Positions 33,612-44,047 of a stretch of DNA of 64,000 bases are shown piece by piece. Within the stretch, counting starts at the first letter, position 1; the number at the start of each line of letters is the position of its first letter. The notes below the pieces were generated by a model that saw only the letters and a program-made list of their open reading frames with translations, made no database searches and had not been told where the DNA came from. A program made the position numbers and the translations under genes. The stretch is from assembly GCA_039000515.1 (NCBI GenBank), contig JBCFYV010000100.1:27772818-27836817 (forward strand), in the 5' to 3' direction. The stretch is from Timema cristinae. Lineage: Eukaryota; Arthropoda; Insecta; Phasmatodea; Timematidae.

Positions 33612-34130
33612 CCACCTCGTTAGGAATGTTAGACAAACATTTCGATCTAGTCTGGGCTAGATTACCGGTGACGTATAGGTCAGGGTTTGAACTCCGGCCA
33701 TCTGGACTTAAGTTTTTTTCCCTAAATGGCTGTGTATTATTATTAATATTATTACTAGCTCAGCAACTTAGTACCCGTTCGGGTTATACGCATTTACGCT
33801 AATTTATAATGGTAGGGTGATTGTGAGATAAAATGGAGGACCTACAGTTTAACGTGGAATCCGAACCACGGTGGAGGCCTGGCATTCCACACATTCACAA
33901 GATGTCTTGTCAGAGGTGAAGGAAGATTTTGGAAATCAGATAAATCTGTGCCTGGACCGAGGATTGAATCCTGGACCCCCAGCGTAGAAGTCTAAAAACT
34001 TACCCCTACACCGCAAGGTCACCAGCAAACGGGGACACAATTCCTCTAAATTATATCTTCATCATCCCTAATCCATTAGTGTAAATATGTTGCTAGCCCG
34101 AATAAATAGTAGAGGCGGTAGACACAAACA
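33612..34130 (+). mobile_element. SINE-L, plus strand, split by SINE-B
   Basis: Head and linker 33612-33732 (CTCGTTAGGAATGTTAGAC; AGGGTTTGAACTCC; TTTCCCTAAATGGC), then after the insertion GCAAACGGGGACACAATTCC and a decayed tail. Confidence 0.7.
33733..34022 (-). mobile_element. SINE-B, minus strand, inside a SINE-L
   Basis: A (TTA)-type tract, CAGCAACTTAGTACCCGTTC, a full body and the head to GCAAGGTCACC. It lies just 3' of the host SINE's TTTTTCCTAAATGG linker. Confidence 0.85.
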
Positions 34131-34286
34131 AAAATTCAACTTAACTCATTTACATTATTTGAAGTAGGTTAGCTAAACTTTGACTTATTTTTTGACTAAC
34201 GTAATTCGTATTTAAATTTAAATTATATATAAGGATTTTTTTTTTACAACTCTATCTTTTTATATAAGTATTTAACCATCATTGAC

Positions 34287-34700
34287 CCACTTCGGTCGCC
34301 TAATGGTCTATGGCACTACACTTTCTGGATGAATATACTGCCAGTGACAGATAGATCTAGATTCGAATCTAGATTGGGTGTATCAGGGTGGTTTTCCCCA
34401 AAATAGTTTTCCATTCTTTATCTACGTAAATGAGAGTACACTTCCTACAAATATAATCTTATCATCCCAAAATCCATTAGCGTAGTTAATTCAAGACAAC
34501 ATCTTGTGAATGTGTGGAATGCCAGGTTGCCACCGTGGGTTCGGATTCCACGTTAAACTGTAGGTCCTTCATTTCATCTCACAATCACCCTACCATTACA
34601 CAATAGCGTAAGTGCGTATAACCCGAATGGGTAGTAAGACGCGGTGACTAGTATAATAATAATAAATTCAAGACAAGGTGTTAGATAAGGTGCTAAGAAA
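34287..34700 (+). mobile_element. SINE-L, plus strand, tail split by SINE-B
   Basis: CACTTCGGTCGCCTAATGGT, GATTCGAATCTAGATTGGG, GTGGTTTTCCCCAAAATAGT and ATCCATTAGCGTAGTTAATT. After the SINE-B the decayed tail resumes (CAAGGTGTTAGATAAGGTGC). Confidence 0.75.
34500..34664 (+). mobile_element. SINE-B 3' half, 5'-truncated insertion
   Basis: Begins at CATCTTGTGAATGTGTGG and ends with tail and short (AAT)n. AATTCAAGACAA at 34488-34499 and 34665-34676 is a perfect 12 bp target duplication, so the truncation arose during insertion rather than by later deletion. Confidence 0.93.
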
Positions 34701-35507
34701 ACTAAAAAATAATAATTCTGAGTTCAGTTTTACTTAATTATTTAGAGGATGGAGTAATAATAAACACATATTCATATTAAAAGGTAATGATGCTTTATTT
34801 ATTAATAGTTTATTAATATTTTAACCCATATAATAGTTGAAAATATTAAAAAATAAGTTAACTTTAAAAACTAAAATACAAAAAGGCTCCATAGGCTTGA
34901 CTAATAAAATGACGTACATTGTATTGAAAGTTATGAGTTAATATTAAAATTTTAACTATATTATGCTATTTTAATTTGACAAATTATGTCAGATGACATA
35001 TACAATAATAAAGTATTACATTATTAATAGGTCAAATTTTAAAATTATGTTTATTATTATTAGTCCTAACACTTTGTTAACTATAATAATACTAATGGTT
35101 TTATATTTTATTCAATCTATAATTTATAAAGGTTATAATGCCAGTTTTTCTAAGTTCTCAATGTTTAAAATCGATCTCTGAAAAATAGTTATTATAATAC
35201 AACATTACTTAACTATTCCAATTAACTATCTAACAGAAAGTATAATCTAATCCTATAAACCCAAAATATATCTTAAAAAAACATTATAAAAACATAAAAT
35301 TTACAAATGTAAGAAAAATAGACGTTTTAACCAGTTTCACCATCCTATTTATTAAACATTAGTTTTGATATCATCAATTTTAGAATAAAAATTAAATATC
35401 AAATATATATTTCAATTGTCAATTAAATTAATTATTTCAAATTTTCTAAATATTTCTGTTGTTATAACTTGTTCCATTATAACGATTGATTTGCAATACA
35501 AAAAGCT
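34701..35507. other. Very AT-rich unassigned DNA
   Basis: A 62-codon frame at 34993-35181 is rich in I, F and Y because of the base composition. No motif. Confidence 0.4.
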
Positions 35508-35745
35508 ACGGTGGCCACATGGTATAAGGCGTCTATTTTTAATAGACTGAATTGATAGTGATGGAGGGGATGGGATTTGAATCCCGGTCAAGTGTACTGA
35601 GAATTAATTTTATGAAATGGCTACCAACTCTCCACTCAAGAAAGCTCGGGTATATTTCCTCTAAATGCATACTCCTAATTCCTAGCCCTACAGTGTAAAT
35701 ATGCAGATAAGCTAAACGGTTGGTAAGACATATTGACCTCCCTCC
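35508..35745 (+). mobile_element. SINE-L, plus strand
   Basis: TACGGTGGCCACATGGTATA, GATTTGAATCCCGGTCAAGT, ACCAACTCTCCACTC and a decayed tail AACGGTTGGTAAGACAT. A minus-strand 81-codon frame across it is not a gene. Confidence 0.75.
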
Positions 35746-36344
35746 ATTATAGTAATAAGTATGCATAAAATCATTTACAAGCACATAATATTATATAATA
35801 ACCGGTTGTGTTATTATAGAATTCAATTTTTTTTACATACAAATTAGAAATGTTCGTTAAACTCTAAAAACAATCCAAAAACATTATAATACCGAGTGCA
35901 CATACAATTTTAAGGATTATTATTTCTTCCATTTGAAATACAATAGAACGACCAAAAATATTGTTCTAAATTGTCTCCATTTTATTTCGAAGATAATAAC
36001 TTTTTTTTTAATATATATAACTAAGAAGAAAATCGGTTTATTTTGTGAAAGAGGATTTAAAGAAAGATGAAAATATACTTGTTGATTGCCTTCAAAGTAA
36101 AATGGTTGCGATTCGGCCCTAGAGCTCACCATAAAGGAAGTTTTTATTTGATTCAAGGGCCATTTTGAAGGGAATTAACTAAGAAACGTTTTTAGTAGTG
36201 ATACGAAATTACATCGTTCGTTGATTTTGTTTATTGAATGTGCAAAGCATGAAAAATTGAACAGTATTATTACCACAAATCAATCATTGGTTAAAATGTA
36301 ACGTAGTAACTTAGATTTGAGATATATTCTTCACGAATGATAAA
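35746..36344. other. AT-rich unassigned DNA
   Basis: No recognised repeat. The minus-strand 78-codon frame at 35920-36156 has no motif. Confidence 0.4.
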
Positions 36345-36790
36345 TATGATGGTGGGAAGATTTGAGTTCGAATCCCAATCGAGTGTACCAAAGGTGGTTC
36401 TACTTTTTTTTTTTTTTTTTTTTTAGAATTCGCATTTTATAAGTCTTTTGGGCTATACACTTATGTACTAATAACACTAATGGGCTAGGGATTATAAAGG
36501 TTTAATTTAGAGGAAATACACCCACATCTGCGTGGATGGAGAACGGAACACCATTTAGAAAAAAAAATCCTTAGTGAACCCAACCAGAATCGAACCCCGA
36601 ACGCTCCATCTTTGGCAGTCTAGTCCAACACGAGAGTATCGCGTTAGAGAACGCGGCCACCTAAGCGTTTTTTTCCTCTATGTTATTTACCTCTTACCTT
36701 CCAAGCAAACGCGGGTACATTCCCTCTTCATTAGTATAATTAGAGGTGGATAACCATGACAGTGTAGTAAAACATGTTGCAAAAATTATT
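36345..36790 (+). mobile_element. SINE-L, plus strand, split at its T-rich linker
   Basis: B-box region GAGTTCGAATCCCAATCGAG and GGTGGTTCTAC to 36402, then after the insertion TTTTTTTCCTCTATGTTATT and CGCGGGTACATTCCCTC. The insertion point is the GGTGGTTTTTCCTAAATGG linker. Confidence 0.75.
36403..36665 (-). mobile_element. SINE-L, minus strand, inserted in another SINE-L
   Basis: A run of about 20 Ts, a decayed tail, CACCCACATCTGCGTGGATG, CAGAATCGAACCCCGAACG and the head ending GAACGCGGCCACCTAAG. The host's T run lies on both sides, so the duplication is probably a T stretch and cannot be sized. Confidence 0.75.
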
Positions 36791-36799
36791 ATTTTTATT

Positions 36800-36890
36800 T
36801 ATAACCTCGTGGTACCCGTTTGGGTTACACAAATAGTGCTAATTATGTGTAATGTGTTAGGAATGAAGCACATTGAATTTAGAGGACGTG
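36800..36890 (-). mobile_element. SINE tail fragment, minus strand
   Basis: AACCTCGTGGTACCCGTTTG, GTGCTAATTATGTGTAATG and GGAATGAAGCACATTGAATT keep the reversed tail and body order. The rest is absent. The 109-codon frame at 36746-37075 runs over it and is not a gene. Confidence 0.5.
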
Positions 36891-37435
36891 ACACCTTAGG
36901 ACTTAGAACCATTCGAGCACCGAAATATAATAATAAATCGATGCTATTAACAACACTGTGTTATCATTTCAACATAATTCAATTAATTCGAATCGTTCTT
37001 TTTAACACTAAAATCCAAATTAGCTATCTTTTTTTTATGCAGCTTAAGTTAGGACACATTACAATTAATACTTAGAATCATTAACATATATATATATTGA
37101 GGTCGGGGAGTACAATATAAAACAAAATATATTTATCCACGAAATATGAAAGCACTGTTTAACTCTTCATTTTTCTGTATGGAATTATAATTTATTTACA
37201 TATACTTATCCACAGCTTTTATAGGATTTCAATACCTTCAGGACAGAAATAATTTTGAGGAACATCATTAATTACCAATTTATTAACAGCTATCCCTCAC
37301 CTAATATCCGGTTTAGTACCATCAGTATGAGGTTTTGCGGTAGATAATGCCACTTTAAATCGATTTTTAACATTTAATTTTATTCTACCATTCATTGTTT
37401 TAAAAAAAAGTATGCACCCCGTCTTACTATCCACT
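36891..37435. other. AT-rich unassigned DNA
   Basis: Nothing recognised apart from a short (AT)n near 37086. Confidence 0.4.
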
Positions 37436-37454
37436 ACTATCTCTCTCTTTCTTT

Positions 37455-37485
<31 letters not shown>

Positions 37486-37515
37486 TATATTATATATATA
37501 TATATATATATATAT
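37436..37515. repeat. (TC)n then (TA)n compound microsatellite
   Basis: TC-rich from about 37439 to 37479, then TATATTATATTATATATA to 37515. The word CCCGTCTTACTATCC just before it is a scrap of the SINE tail, so the microsatellite probably began at a SINE end. Confidence 0.9.
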
Positions 37516-37539
37516 GCTGTTCTTCAAAAGTGTAAATAT

Positions 37540-37786
37540 TTAAAACCGCGTTTTACTACCCGTTTGATTTTACTCTTTTACACTAATTACGCTAATGGTT
37601 CTAGGGATGAGGAAAGTTATATTTATAGGAAGTGTACCTGCATCTACGTGGAGGGAGAATGGAAAAGAATTTTGGAAAGACCATCTTAAGTACACATGAC
37701 AGAGATTCGAACCTCGATCTCCCCGCCATCGGCAGCCTAGTCTACTGTGAGAGTAGAGCCATGGACCATGCAACCACAAAAGAAGG
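37540..37786 (-). mobile_element. SINE-L, minus strand
   Basis: ACCGCGTTTTACTACCCGTT, GTACCTGCATCTACGTGGAG, GATTCGAACCTCGATCTCCC and GGACCATGCAACCACAAAAG. Nearly complete. Minus-strand frames at 37297 and 37570 are read-through. Confidence 0.82.
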
Positions 37787-37814
37787 TTCCAGGTTATATT
37801 AATTTAACTATACT

Positions 37815-37990
37815 AATAGTGTCGGTATACGTAGTAGTTAAAAGGAAATGTACCCGCATCTGCGTGGAAGGGAAGTGGTAAACAATTTTAGAATAACTAC
37901 TCTCAGGACATCCAACCGGGATTCCAGCCCTGACCCCCTAACACCAGTAACTCAAACTAAATTAGCATGACGTTTAGTCCAATTACCCAC
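37815..37990 (-). mobile_element. Degenerate SINE-L, minus strand
   Basis: GTACCCGCATCTGCGTGGAA, GTGGTAAACAATTTTAG and CCAACCGGGATTCCAGCCC. The head is replaced by unrelated sequence or strongly decayed. Confidence 0.55.
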
Positions 37991-38147
37991 TGATGAGGGT
38001 AAGTTTAGATAGTATCAAGTTTTTGAAGCCTTGATTCTAACATGTTAGTGAAATATAAATATTGGTAGTAGTTGGCCATGTATGTGTTTTTGTGGACTTT
38101 TATTTCCAATATAAGCTAAAAGTGACTGAAAGATGAAATTTTAATTA

Positions 38148-38446
38148 TTATTATATTATTATTATTATTATTATTATTAGCACCGCGTCTTACTACCCGT
38201 TCGGGTTATACGCACTTACGCTAATGTGTAATGGTAGGGTGATTTTGAGATGAAATGAAGGACCTACAGTTTAACGTGGAATCCGAACCACGGTGGAGGC
38301 CTGGCATTCCCCACATTCACAAGATGTCTTGTCAGAGGTGAAGGAAGGGTTTGGCAATCAGATAAATCTTTGCCGGTACCGAGGATTGAACCCCGGCCGC
38401 CAGCATAGAAGTCTGACACCTTACCCCTAGACCACCAGGTCACCCC
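38148..38446 (-). mobile_element. SINE-B, minus strand, full length with duplication
   Basis: (TTA)n, GCACCGCGTCTTACTACCCG and the whole body, ending with the head CCACCAGGTCACCCC. GAAATTTTAATTA at 38135-38147 and 38447-38459 is a perfect 13 bp duplication. It defines the 5' end of SINE-B as GGGGTGACCTGGTGGTC. Confidence 0.96.
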
Positions 38447-38579
38447 GAAATTTTAATTAAATTTGCCTGTGTTTTCCTTTCGAAAAACAAAGTCGGTCCC
38501 AGTGCACTTAAACAGGATTCGATCCCTGCTCTATAGTATTATGGCCTGGTACCAATTGTATTATTTTATTTCCAATAAT

Positions 38580-38756
38580 CTACCCAGGTTTAGTGGTCAC
38601 ATGGCCTAAGGTGTCAGACTTTAATAACAATTGCAAGTTAAGAGAAGACTTAGGTTTGAATCTTTGTCGCTTGCACGGTAGCTTATCCTTCTTTACCTCT
38701 CCACGTTCATGGGTGTACACTTATTCTAAAATACCCTCCTCCTACCCTACTAAATG
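38580..38756 (+). mobile_element. SINE-L, plus strand, 3' end cut
   Basis: TAGTGGTCACATGGCCTAAG, GTGTCAGACTTTAATAAC, TAGGTTTGAATCTTTGTCG and CTCTCCACGTTCATGG. The 3' part ends at the TTAA-flanked palindrome. Confidence 0.65.
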
Positions 38757-39128
38757 TTAAGATGCGGCAGAAGGCAGTGCAAATAATTTTACAGTTTTTA
38801 TAGCATTACATTTTTTTAGCCAAAATAAATCAAATATTTATCCAGTAGCAACATAGAGTGTAGTTTTCTGCACATGCTAATATCAACAGATCTTGAATAT
38901 CTTTCAAGGGTGTCCTGGAATTTTGTCAAAACGTTTTATCTTTATTTAAAAAGTTTTGACAAAATTCCAGGACACCCTCTACATATATTCGAGATCTGTT
39001 GATATTAGAATGTGCAGAAAACTAAGCTCTATGTTGCTACTGGAGAAATATTTGATTTATTTTGGCGAAAAAATTTCAATTCTATAAAAACTGTAAAAAT
39101 ACTTACGCTCCCTTCTGCCGCACATTAA
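38757..39128. mobile_element. TTAA-flanked near-palindromic MITE (foldback)
   Basis: Two arms of about 175-180 bp, 38761-38935 and 38953-39124, around a loop TTATCTTTATTTAAAAAG. Matching words: ATGCGGCAGAAGG with CCTTCTGCCGCA; TTACAGTTTTTATAG with CTATAAAAACTGTAA; AAATCAAATATTT with AAATATTTGATTT; GGGTGTCCTGGAATTTTGTC with GACAAAATTCCAGGACACCC. TTAA lies at 38757-38760 and 39125-39128, the target of piggyBac-type elements. The superfamily is inferred only from TTAA. No coding capacity. Confidence 0.85.
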
Positions 39129-40889
39129 AATCATATTTCCATAAACAATAAATGACGACTCCAAATGTAGGAAATAATAATTTTATGCCATTACCAAGAC
39201 TGCAAGATCACCAATGTCAAGATTTATTGTTCATCCATTGAAGATTTCAAGGTAAGTAATGTTTAAAAAAAAACAGTCAAAAATGTATGGTGGAGATGTA
39301 TAACTTGTACAACCATTAATTTTATATTAATTATAATCCGCAGGCATTAATGTCCACTAGCCAAGTTAATTTAATTAAAATATAATATAGTGGCATTGTT
39401 TAAAATAAATTATATATAGGTAAATAACAAAAACACGACGATAAATAAAATGATTTTTGATTTTGATTAATAAAATACATTTAATCACCAACATTTAATC
39501 TTTTTATTTTTTGTAAACAAGGGGTAAAGGAGAATAGAGAAGATTTTTAATAAGTGGCATGATTTGAATCGGAAACAGGTTTTAATTATCCAACTGAGTG
39601 TACTATGATTTCCCATCTACCCTTATTTCCAACCAATTTTTTGATTTAACATCTTTAAAATTTTTTCTTCCCACATTATTACATTAGGTTGTATGATTTA
39701 TCTTGGGAGTAACGCCTATTTGTATAGCTAAATTTTGTGTGGGATTTTTTTTATACCACTAACCATTCGGGCTATACCCTTGGGTGTAAATTAACTAAAA
39801 AAAACCTACGTATTTTTTCGTGGCCAAAATTTGTAATTATGTTATCTGATTGATAAATTAACTGTGTAACTAGCTTTTAATACCAGGGTGATAGTTCTTT
39901 TAATTAAAAAAAATATTAATTCAAAGGGTTAAAATTAAGTTGCTAAATATTAAGAAATGTAACATTATTTTCCAAGAGAGGATTTAAAAGTGAATTATTG
40001 AAAAATGCCCATAAATTATGCATCTGTACAAATATAGGTCCAGAATAATCATGGTCAGTATTATTAACGACCAATACAGTTATGACTATAATTAAAAACA
40101 AAATGACAGGGTTGTATTTATATTGTGATTTTTAAATGATTTAAATGGGATTCAAACGAAAATGTATTGCAATTTTCAAACAAAATAGTCATTATTTTCA
40201 GTGCTATATCAGGCTTAATCTTTTTTTATACATATTTATAAATTTAGTGTGTCTTAGATATGAATAGTAATTTTGAATGGTGAAACTGATTTGATTAGTT
40301 TTTGTTTAGACTAAAGAAATAATAAAATTAGTAAAAGTAGTATCCCTTCGTCCCCAGCGTTTCGAGGGCTTAGCTCAGCCACGGCGGCCTTTTGGTCGGG
40401 TTTGGGCACCTGCGAAACAAAATTAAGGTAAAATAAACCAAAACCAAACATAAAAAAGGGGGGGGGGGTTTGAATTGGGTTGTGTGATTTATAGCCTACT
40501 ATTTTCATCTAAAATAAACACAAAACAATGGTGTGGATTAATAAAATTCAATACATTTCCAATAGTTAGAACTTTCTTAAATTGTCGGGTTTCCAAGCGA
40601 TGATTAAAAATAATGTATATTATTATTATTTATGTCAAAGAATCACATTTGTTTCTGTTATTATAAGAGTAAAACCAATTTAAAATATAGTTTAATTATT
40701 TTAAACTCTTTTAAAGGGTATAATGCGTTTGGGTGAAAGTGATTAAAAATATAACCAAACAAAGATTAGTACACCAAATTTATAAAAATAATGTAAATTA
40801 TTATGTTTACATAAAGTTAAACAAAGGTTTCATTAAAGTAAATACAACTATAAATTCTAGGACCAACTTAAAGATCAAGTACTGACTGA
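39129..40889. other. AT-rich DNA with one GC-richer patch
   Basis: A SINE tail scrap may lie at 39742-39790 (ACTAACCATTCGGGCTATAC). At 40340-40420 there is a GC-richer segment (CCAGCGTTTCGAGGGCTTAG; ACGGCGGCCTTTTGGTCGGG) followed by a short G run at 40460; on the minus strand it lies in a 65-codon frame of no known family. Confidence 0.4.
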
Positions 40890-41154
40890 GGTGACCTGGT
40901 GGTCTAAGGGTAAGGTGTCGGACTTCTATGCTGGCGGCTGGGGTTCAATCCTCGTTCCCGGCACTGATTTATCTGATTACCAAACCCTTCCTTCACCTCT
41001 GACAATATATCTTGTGAATGTGGGGAATGCCAGGCCTCCACCGTGGTTCGGATTCCACGTTAAACTGTAGGTCCTTCATTTCATCTCACAATCACCCTAC
41101 CATTAGCGTAAGTGCGTATAACCCGAATGGGTAGTAAGACACGGTGCTAATAAT
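40890..41154 (+). mobile_element. SINE-B, plus strand, full length with duplication
   Basis: Starts GGTGACCTGGTGGTCTAAGG. AAGTACTGACTGA at 40877-40889 and 41155-41167 is a perfect 13 bp duplication. The word TACACATTAG is missing just before the tail. Confidence 0.95.
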
Positions 41155-41239
41155 AAGTACTGACTGATTAATAAATTATTAAGTTTGTTCTTAGTTTTAT
41201 AATGATCTAACAATTAGTTTAGTTCGTTCAGGATGTAAT

Positions 41240-41470
41240 TAAAAGTAGACTCTTCAGATAGTGTATCCTCATTTGAGTGCAGAGAGGTTGGGCAAAAATA
41301 CTATGACACATCAGAGGTGAAAAATCATCCCTAGCTAACGCATTAGAGATTCGAAAATTGACTTCCCTGTCACTGGCATTCCAGTCTGTCATAATCTTGA
41401 CACTTAAGACCTTAAGACCCTTAATACGCTTGACGCTTAAGACCTTATAGACGCTTAAGACTGGCACCTG
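41240..41470 (-). mobile_element. Degenerate SINE-L with small tandem growth in its head
   Basis: TATCCTCATTTGAGTGCAGA, GATTCGAAAATTGACTTCCC and CATTCCAGTCTGTCATAATC in reversed SINE order. From 41399 to 41462 the head region repeats CTTAAGACC and GACGCTTAAGAC several times. Confidence 0.55.
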
Positions 41471-41474
41471 AGTA

Positions 41475-42186
41475 AAAAACCAAGATATAAGCCCTATGTA
41501 TCAAATACAGGAAATTTTGCAAACCTATACCTCATTCATGGTAGAAAAGAACGCCTGAAAGGTCTTATGTCCTACCAAAATCCTACTATATGGTATAATT
41601 ATGATAAGAAATAAGGCCTTTCAGACCATCCTTCCTAGACCAATGATTTCCAGACTTTTTCAACTAACGCTCCCCTTGGTAGATCTTCAAATGTCCACAA
41701 CCTTCTAACCCTCATCCCCACCCTCTCAAAAGTTTTTAGAATGTTTATGAAAATTATTGTTTTATTTTTCACTTCTTTATGTTATTCAAAAATCAATGTA
41801 GCACTGGCAGCATAATGGTATAGAAAAAAAAATAGTGTGATGGATTGCACTTTTATTTTCATCAGTACTTGAATACATATTGTGTTTGAGGTTTGACAGA
41901 TCAAATTCTTTTCCACTTCAAGTCGATAGATCTGTTTAATTTCTCTGAGAGTTAAGAGTTGAAAATTCTGGGATGTTGCACGTGGCCGCAATGGTATCTT
42001 AAGGGAGAAGGGGTATAGAGAGGATAATTATTGGGGGTCAAATCGGAGTCTTGCAAGATTGAAAATAAACATATGCATGTGTACGAGCATCTTATATTTG
42101 ATTGGTCACCTAATAGATTAATTATTACAACTATTAAGAAATGTTCCCAATACCACGACAAAAAAAATATCTTACTTACTTTGTAA
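41475..42186. other. Unassigned DNA, possible hAT terminus
   Basis: CAATGATTTCCAGACTTTTTC at 41641 followed by AACGCTCCCCTTGG resembles hAT left ends. No right end was confirmed. A head-like GCACGTGGCCGCAATGGT lies at 41979. Confidence 0.35.
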
Positions 42187-42198
42187 AATTAATTGTTA

Positions 42199-42462
42199 TT
42201 ATTATTATTAGCACCGCGTCTTACTACCCGCACTTACGCTTATGTGTAATGGTAGGGTGATTGTGAGATGAAATGGAGGACCTATAGTTTAACGTGGGAT
42301 CCGAACCACGGTGGCGGCCTGGCATTCCCACATTCACAAGATGTCTTGTCAGAGGTGAAGGAAGGGTTTGGAAATCAGATAAATCTGTGCCGGGACCGAG
42401 GATTGAACCCCGGCCGCCAGCATAGAAGTCCGACACCTTACCCCTAGACCACCAGGTCACCC
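42199..42462 (-). mobile_element. SINE-B, minus strand, with duplication
   Basis: AATTAATTGTTA at 42187-42198 and 42463-42474 is a perfect 12 bp duplication. A wider 24 bp block (TTACTTACTTTGTAAAATTA, then ATTG) also occurs on both sides, so the target held a small tandem repeat. Several tail bases (GTTCGGGTTATACG region) are deleted, so the hairpin is lost. Confidence 0.93.
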
Positions 42463-42474
42463 AATTAATTGTTA

Positions 42475-42914
42475 CTTACTTTGTAAAATTAATTGAAGAA
42501 TAAAATATTTAGTTTTTAGGCTATTTTTAATGTTATTCACTAATTTTTCCACACTATCCAGGTCTGGAACCTATAAGGTGGTCACCTACTTTCCAAAGAT
42601 TCTATTGGCGCATTCCTATAAAATTTAGTTTTTTTTAGTGTTCAATAAAGTATTTAAATTAAATAAGCAAAATTTTATTTCTAAACTAATAAATGCCAAT
42701 ATTTAAATCTTACATCTAATACTAATAATATTTTTGAACATACAAAGAGAAACACCGAAGAAAATTTAACTGTTGAAGAAAAGAGGAACAATTATAACTG
42801 GGTGCCCAGCCCATGCATAATAATTTTTCATTTGTTTCATGTGAGCTTAGAATTGTGTTGAAAGTGGTGAAACAGACGTATCTGTTTGTTTGTTTGTTTA
42901 CTCCAACTATATTT
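42475..42914. other. AT-rich unassigned DNA
   Basis: Nothing recognised. Confidence 0.4.
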
Positions 42915-42927
42915 AAAACTCATACTA

Positions 42928-42963
42928 GTGCGTATAAACCGAACGGGTAGTAAGACGCGGTGC

Positions 42964-43006
<43 letters not shown>
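42928..43006 (+). mobile_element. Tail-only retroposed copy (shared SINE 3' tail)
   Basis: Consists only of GTGCGTATAAACCGAACGGG, TAGTAAGACGCGGTGCTAA and (TAA)n. AAAACTCATACTA flanks it at 42915-42927 and 43007-43019, a perfect 13 bp target duplication. It is therefore a real insertion of about 79 bp rather than the remains of a longer copy. Confidence 0.93.
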
Positions 43007-43010
<4 letters not shown>

Positions 43011-43019
43011 CTCATACTA

Positions 43020-43336
43020 CATTTTATATAATTACTGGTGATTTCAGCGTCCACCATCTATTTAATTTGTAGGTAGGCCTACCAAACATTCATTATAATT
43101 TTATTTTCACTGGCGTAGCAACATCTAGAGACATCGTTTTGCAAGTAAATTTTATACGCCTTAGGATTAGGAATGGGTAAGCTTGTTGGTAGGCAGGGTA
43201 ATGGATAGATAGGCGATTGGATGGTCAGAATACAAGTGGGGTGAAAATTTTAGTTAATACCAAAGGCGTATGAAACTTTGTACCTGGCCAAGATCAATGA
43301 TAATACATAAAACTGTTTAGTTTAATTTGTAGCCGC
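43020..43336. other. Unassigned DNA
   Basis: Nothing recognised. Confidence 0.4.
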
Positions 43337-43348
43337 TGGTCAGAGATA

Positions 43349-43613
43349 CCCGCCTCGGTGGCGTAGTTGGCTATCGCGCTAGACGTGTAGATCTCGACTG
43401 CTGAGGACGGGGAGATCGAGGTTCGAATCTCGGTCGGGTGAACTGGGGGTGGTTTTTACTAAATGGTTTTCCACTCTCCCTCCACGCAAATGTGGGTTCA
43501 CTTCCTCTAATTCAACCTTCCCAATTCCTAATCCATTAGCGTAATTAGTACTTAAAGCGTATAACCCGAACAGGTAGTAAGACGCGGTGCTAATATTATA
43601 TATAATATTATTG
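43349..43613 (+). mobile_element. SINE-A, plus strand, full length
   Basis: TGGCGTAGTTGGCTATCGCG head, full body and tail. TGGTCAGAGATA (43337-43348) and TGGTCAGAGGTA (43614-43625) match 11 of 12. The minus-strand 92-codon frame covering it shares wording with the one at 27262-27576. Confidence 0.92.
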
Positions 43614-43702
43614 TGGTCAGAGGTAGACTGGGCCTCTGGGACACATGTCGATATCACGGTGGGGCGATTTTATTCGGGCTGCTCTAACTACCTTAAGACT
43701 AA

Positions 43703-44005
43703 CTTCGGTGGCCGCGTGGTCTAATGCGCTAATCTCGTGTTGGACTAGACTGCAGAAGATAGATAGATCGGGGTTCAATCCCTTTCGGGTGTACTGAGTT
43801 TTTTTCCTAAATGGTTTTCCACTTTCCCTCCGTGAAAATGCGGATTCATTTCCTCTATATTAAGGCTTCCTAATCCCTAACCCATTAGAGTAATTAGTGA
43901 ATAGTCGTATAACCCTCTATATTAAGGCTTCCTAATCCCTAAACCATTAGAGTAATTAGTGAATAGTCGTATAACCCGATCGGGTAGTAAGACACGGTGC
44001 TTTAA
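43703..44005 (+). mobile_element. SINE-L with internal 62 bp tandem duplication
   Basis: The clearest Leu/Ser-like head: TTCGGTGGCCGCGTGGTCTA, then GGGGTTCAATCCC. Bases 43853-43914 (CTCTATATTAAGGCTTCCTA onward) are repeated at 43915-43976 with one change, duplicating the 3' body just before the hairpin. Confidence 0.88.
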
Positions 44006-44047
44006 AAAAATACTTTAAACTAAAACATTAAATTCTATAAACATGTT

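Noticed and set aside
36746..37075. 109-codon plus-strand frame
   Set aside because: It crosses a SINE tail fragment and AT-rich flank; there is no motif or codon signal.
41641..42600. Possible hAT element beginning CAATGATTTCCAGAC
   Set aside because: A candidate right end near 42560 does not give a matching duplication.
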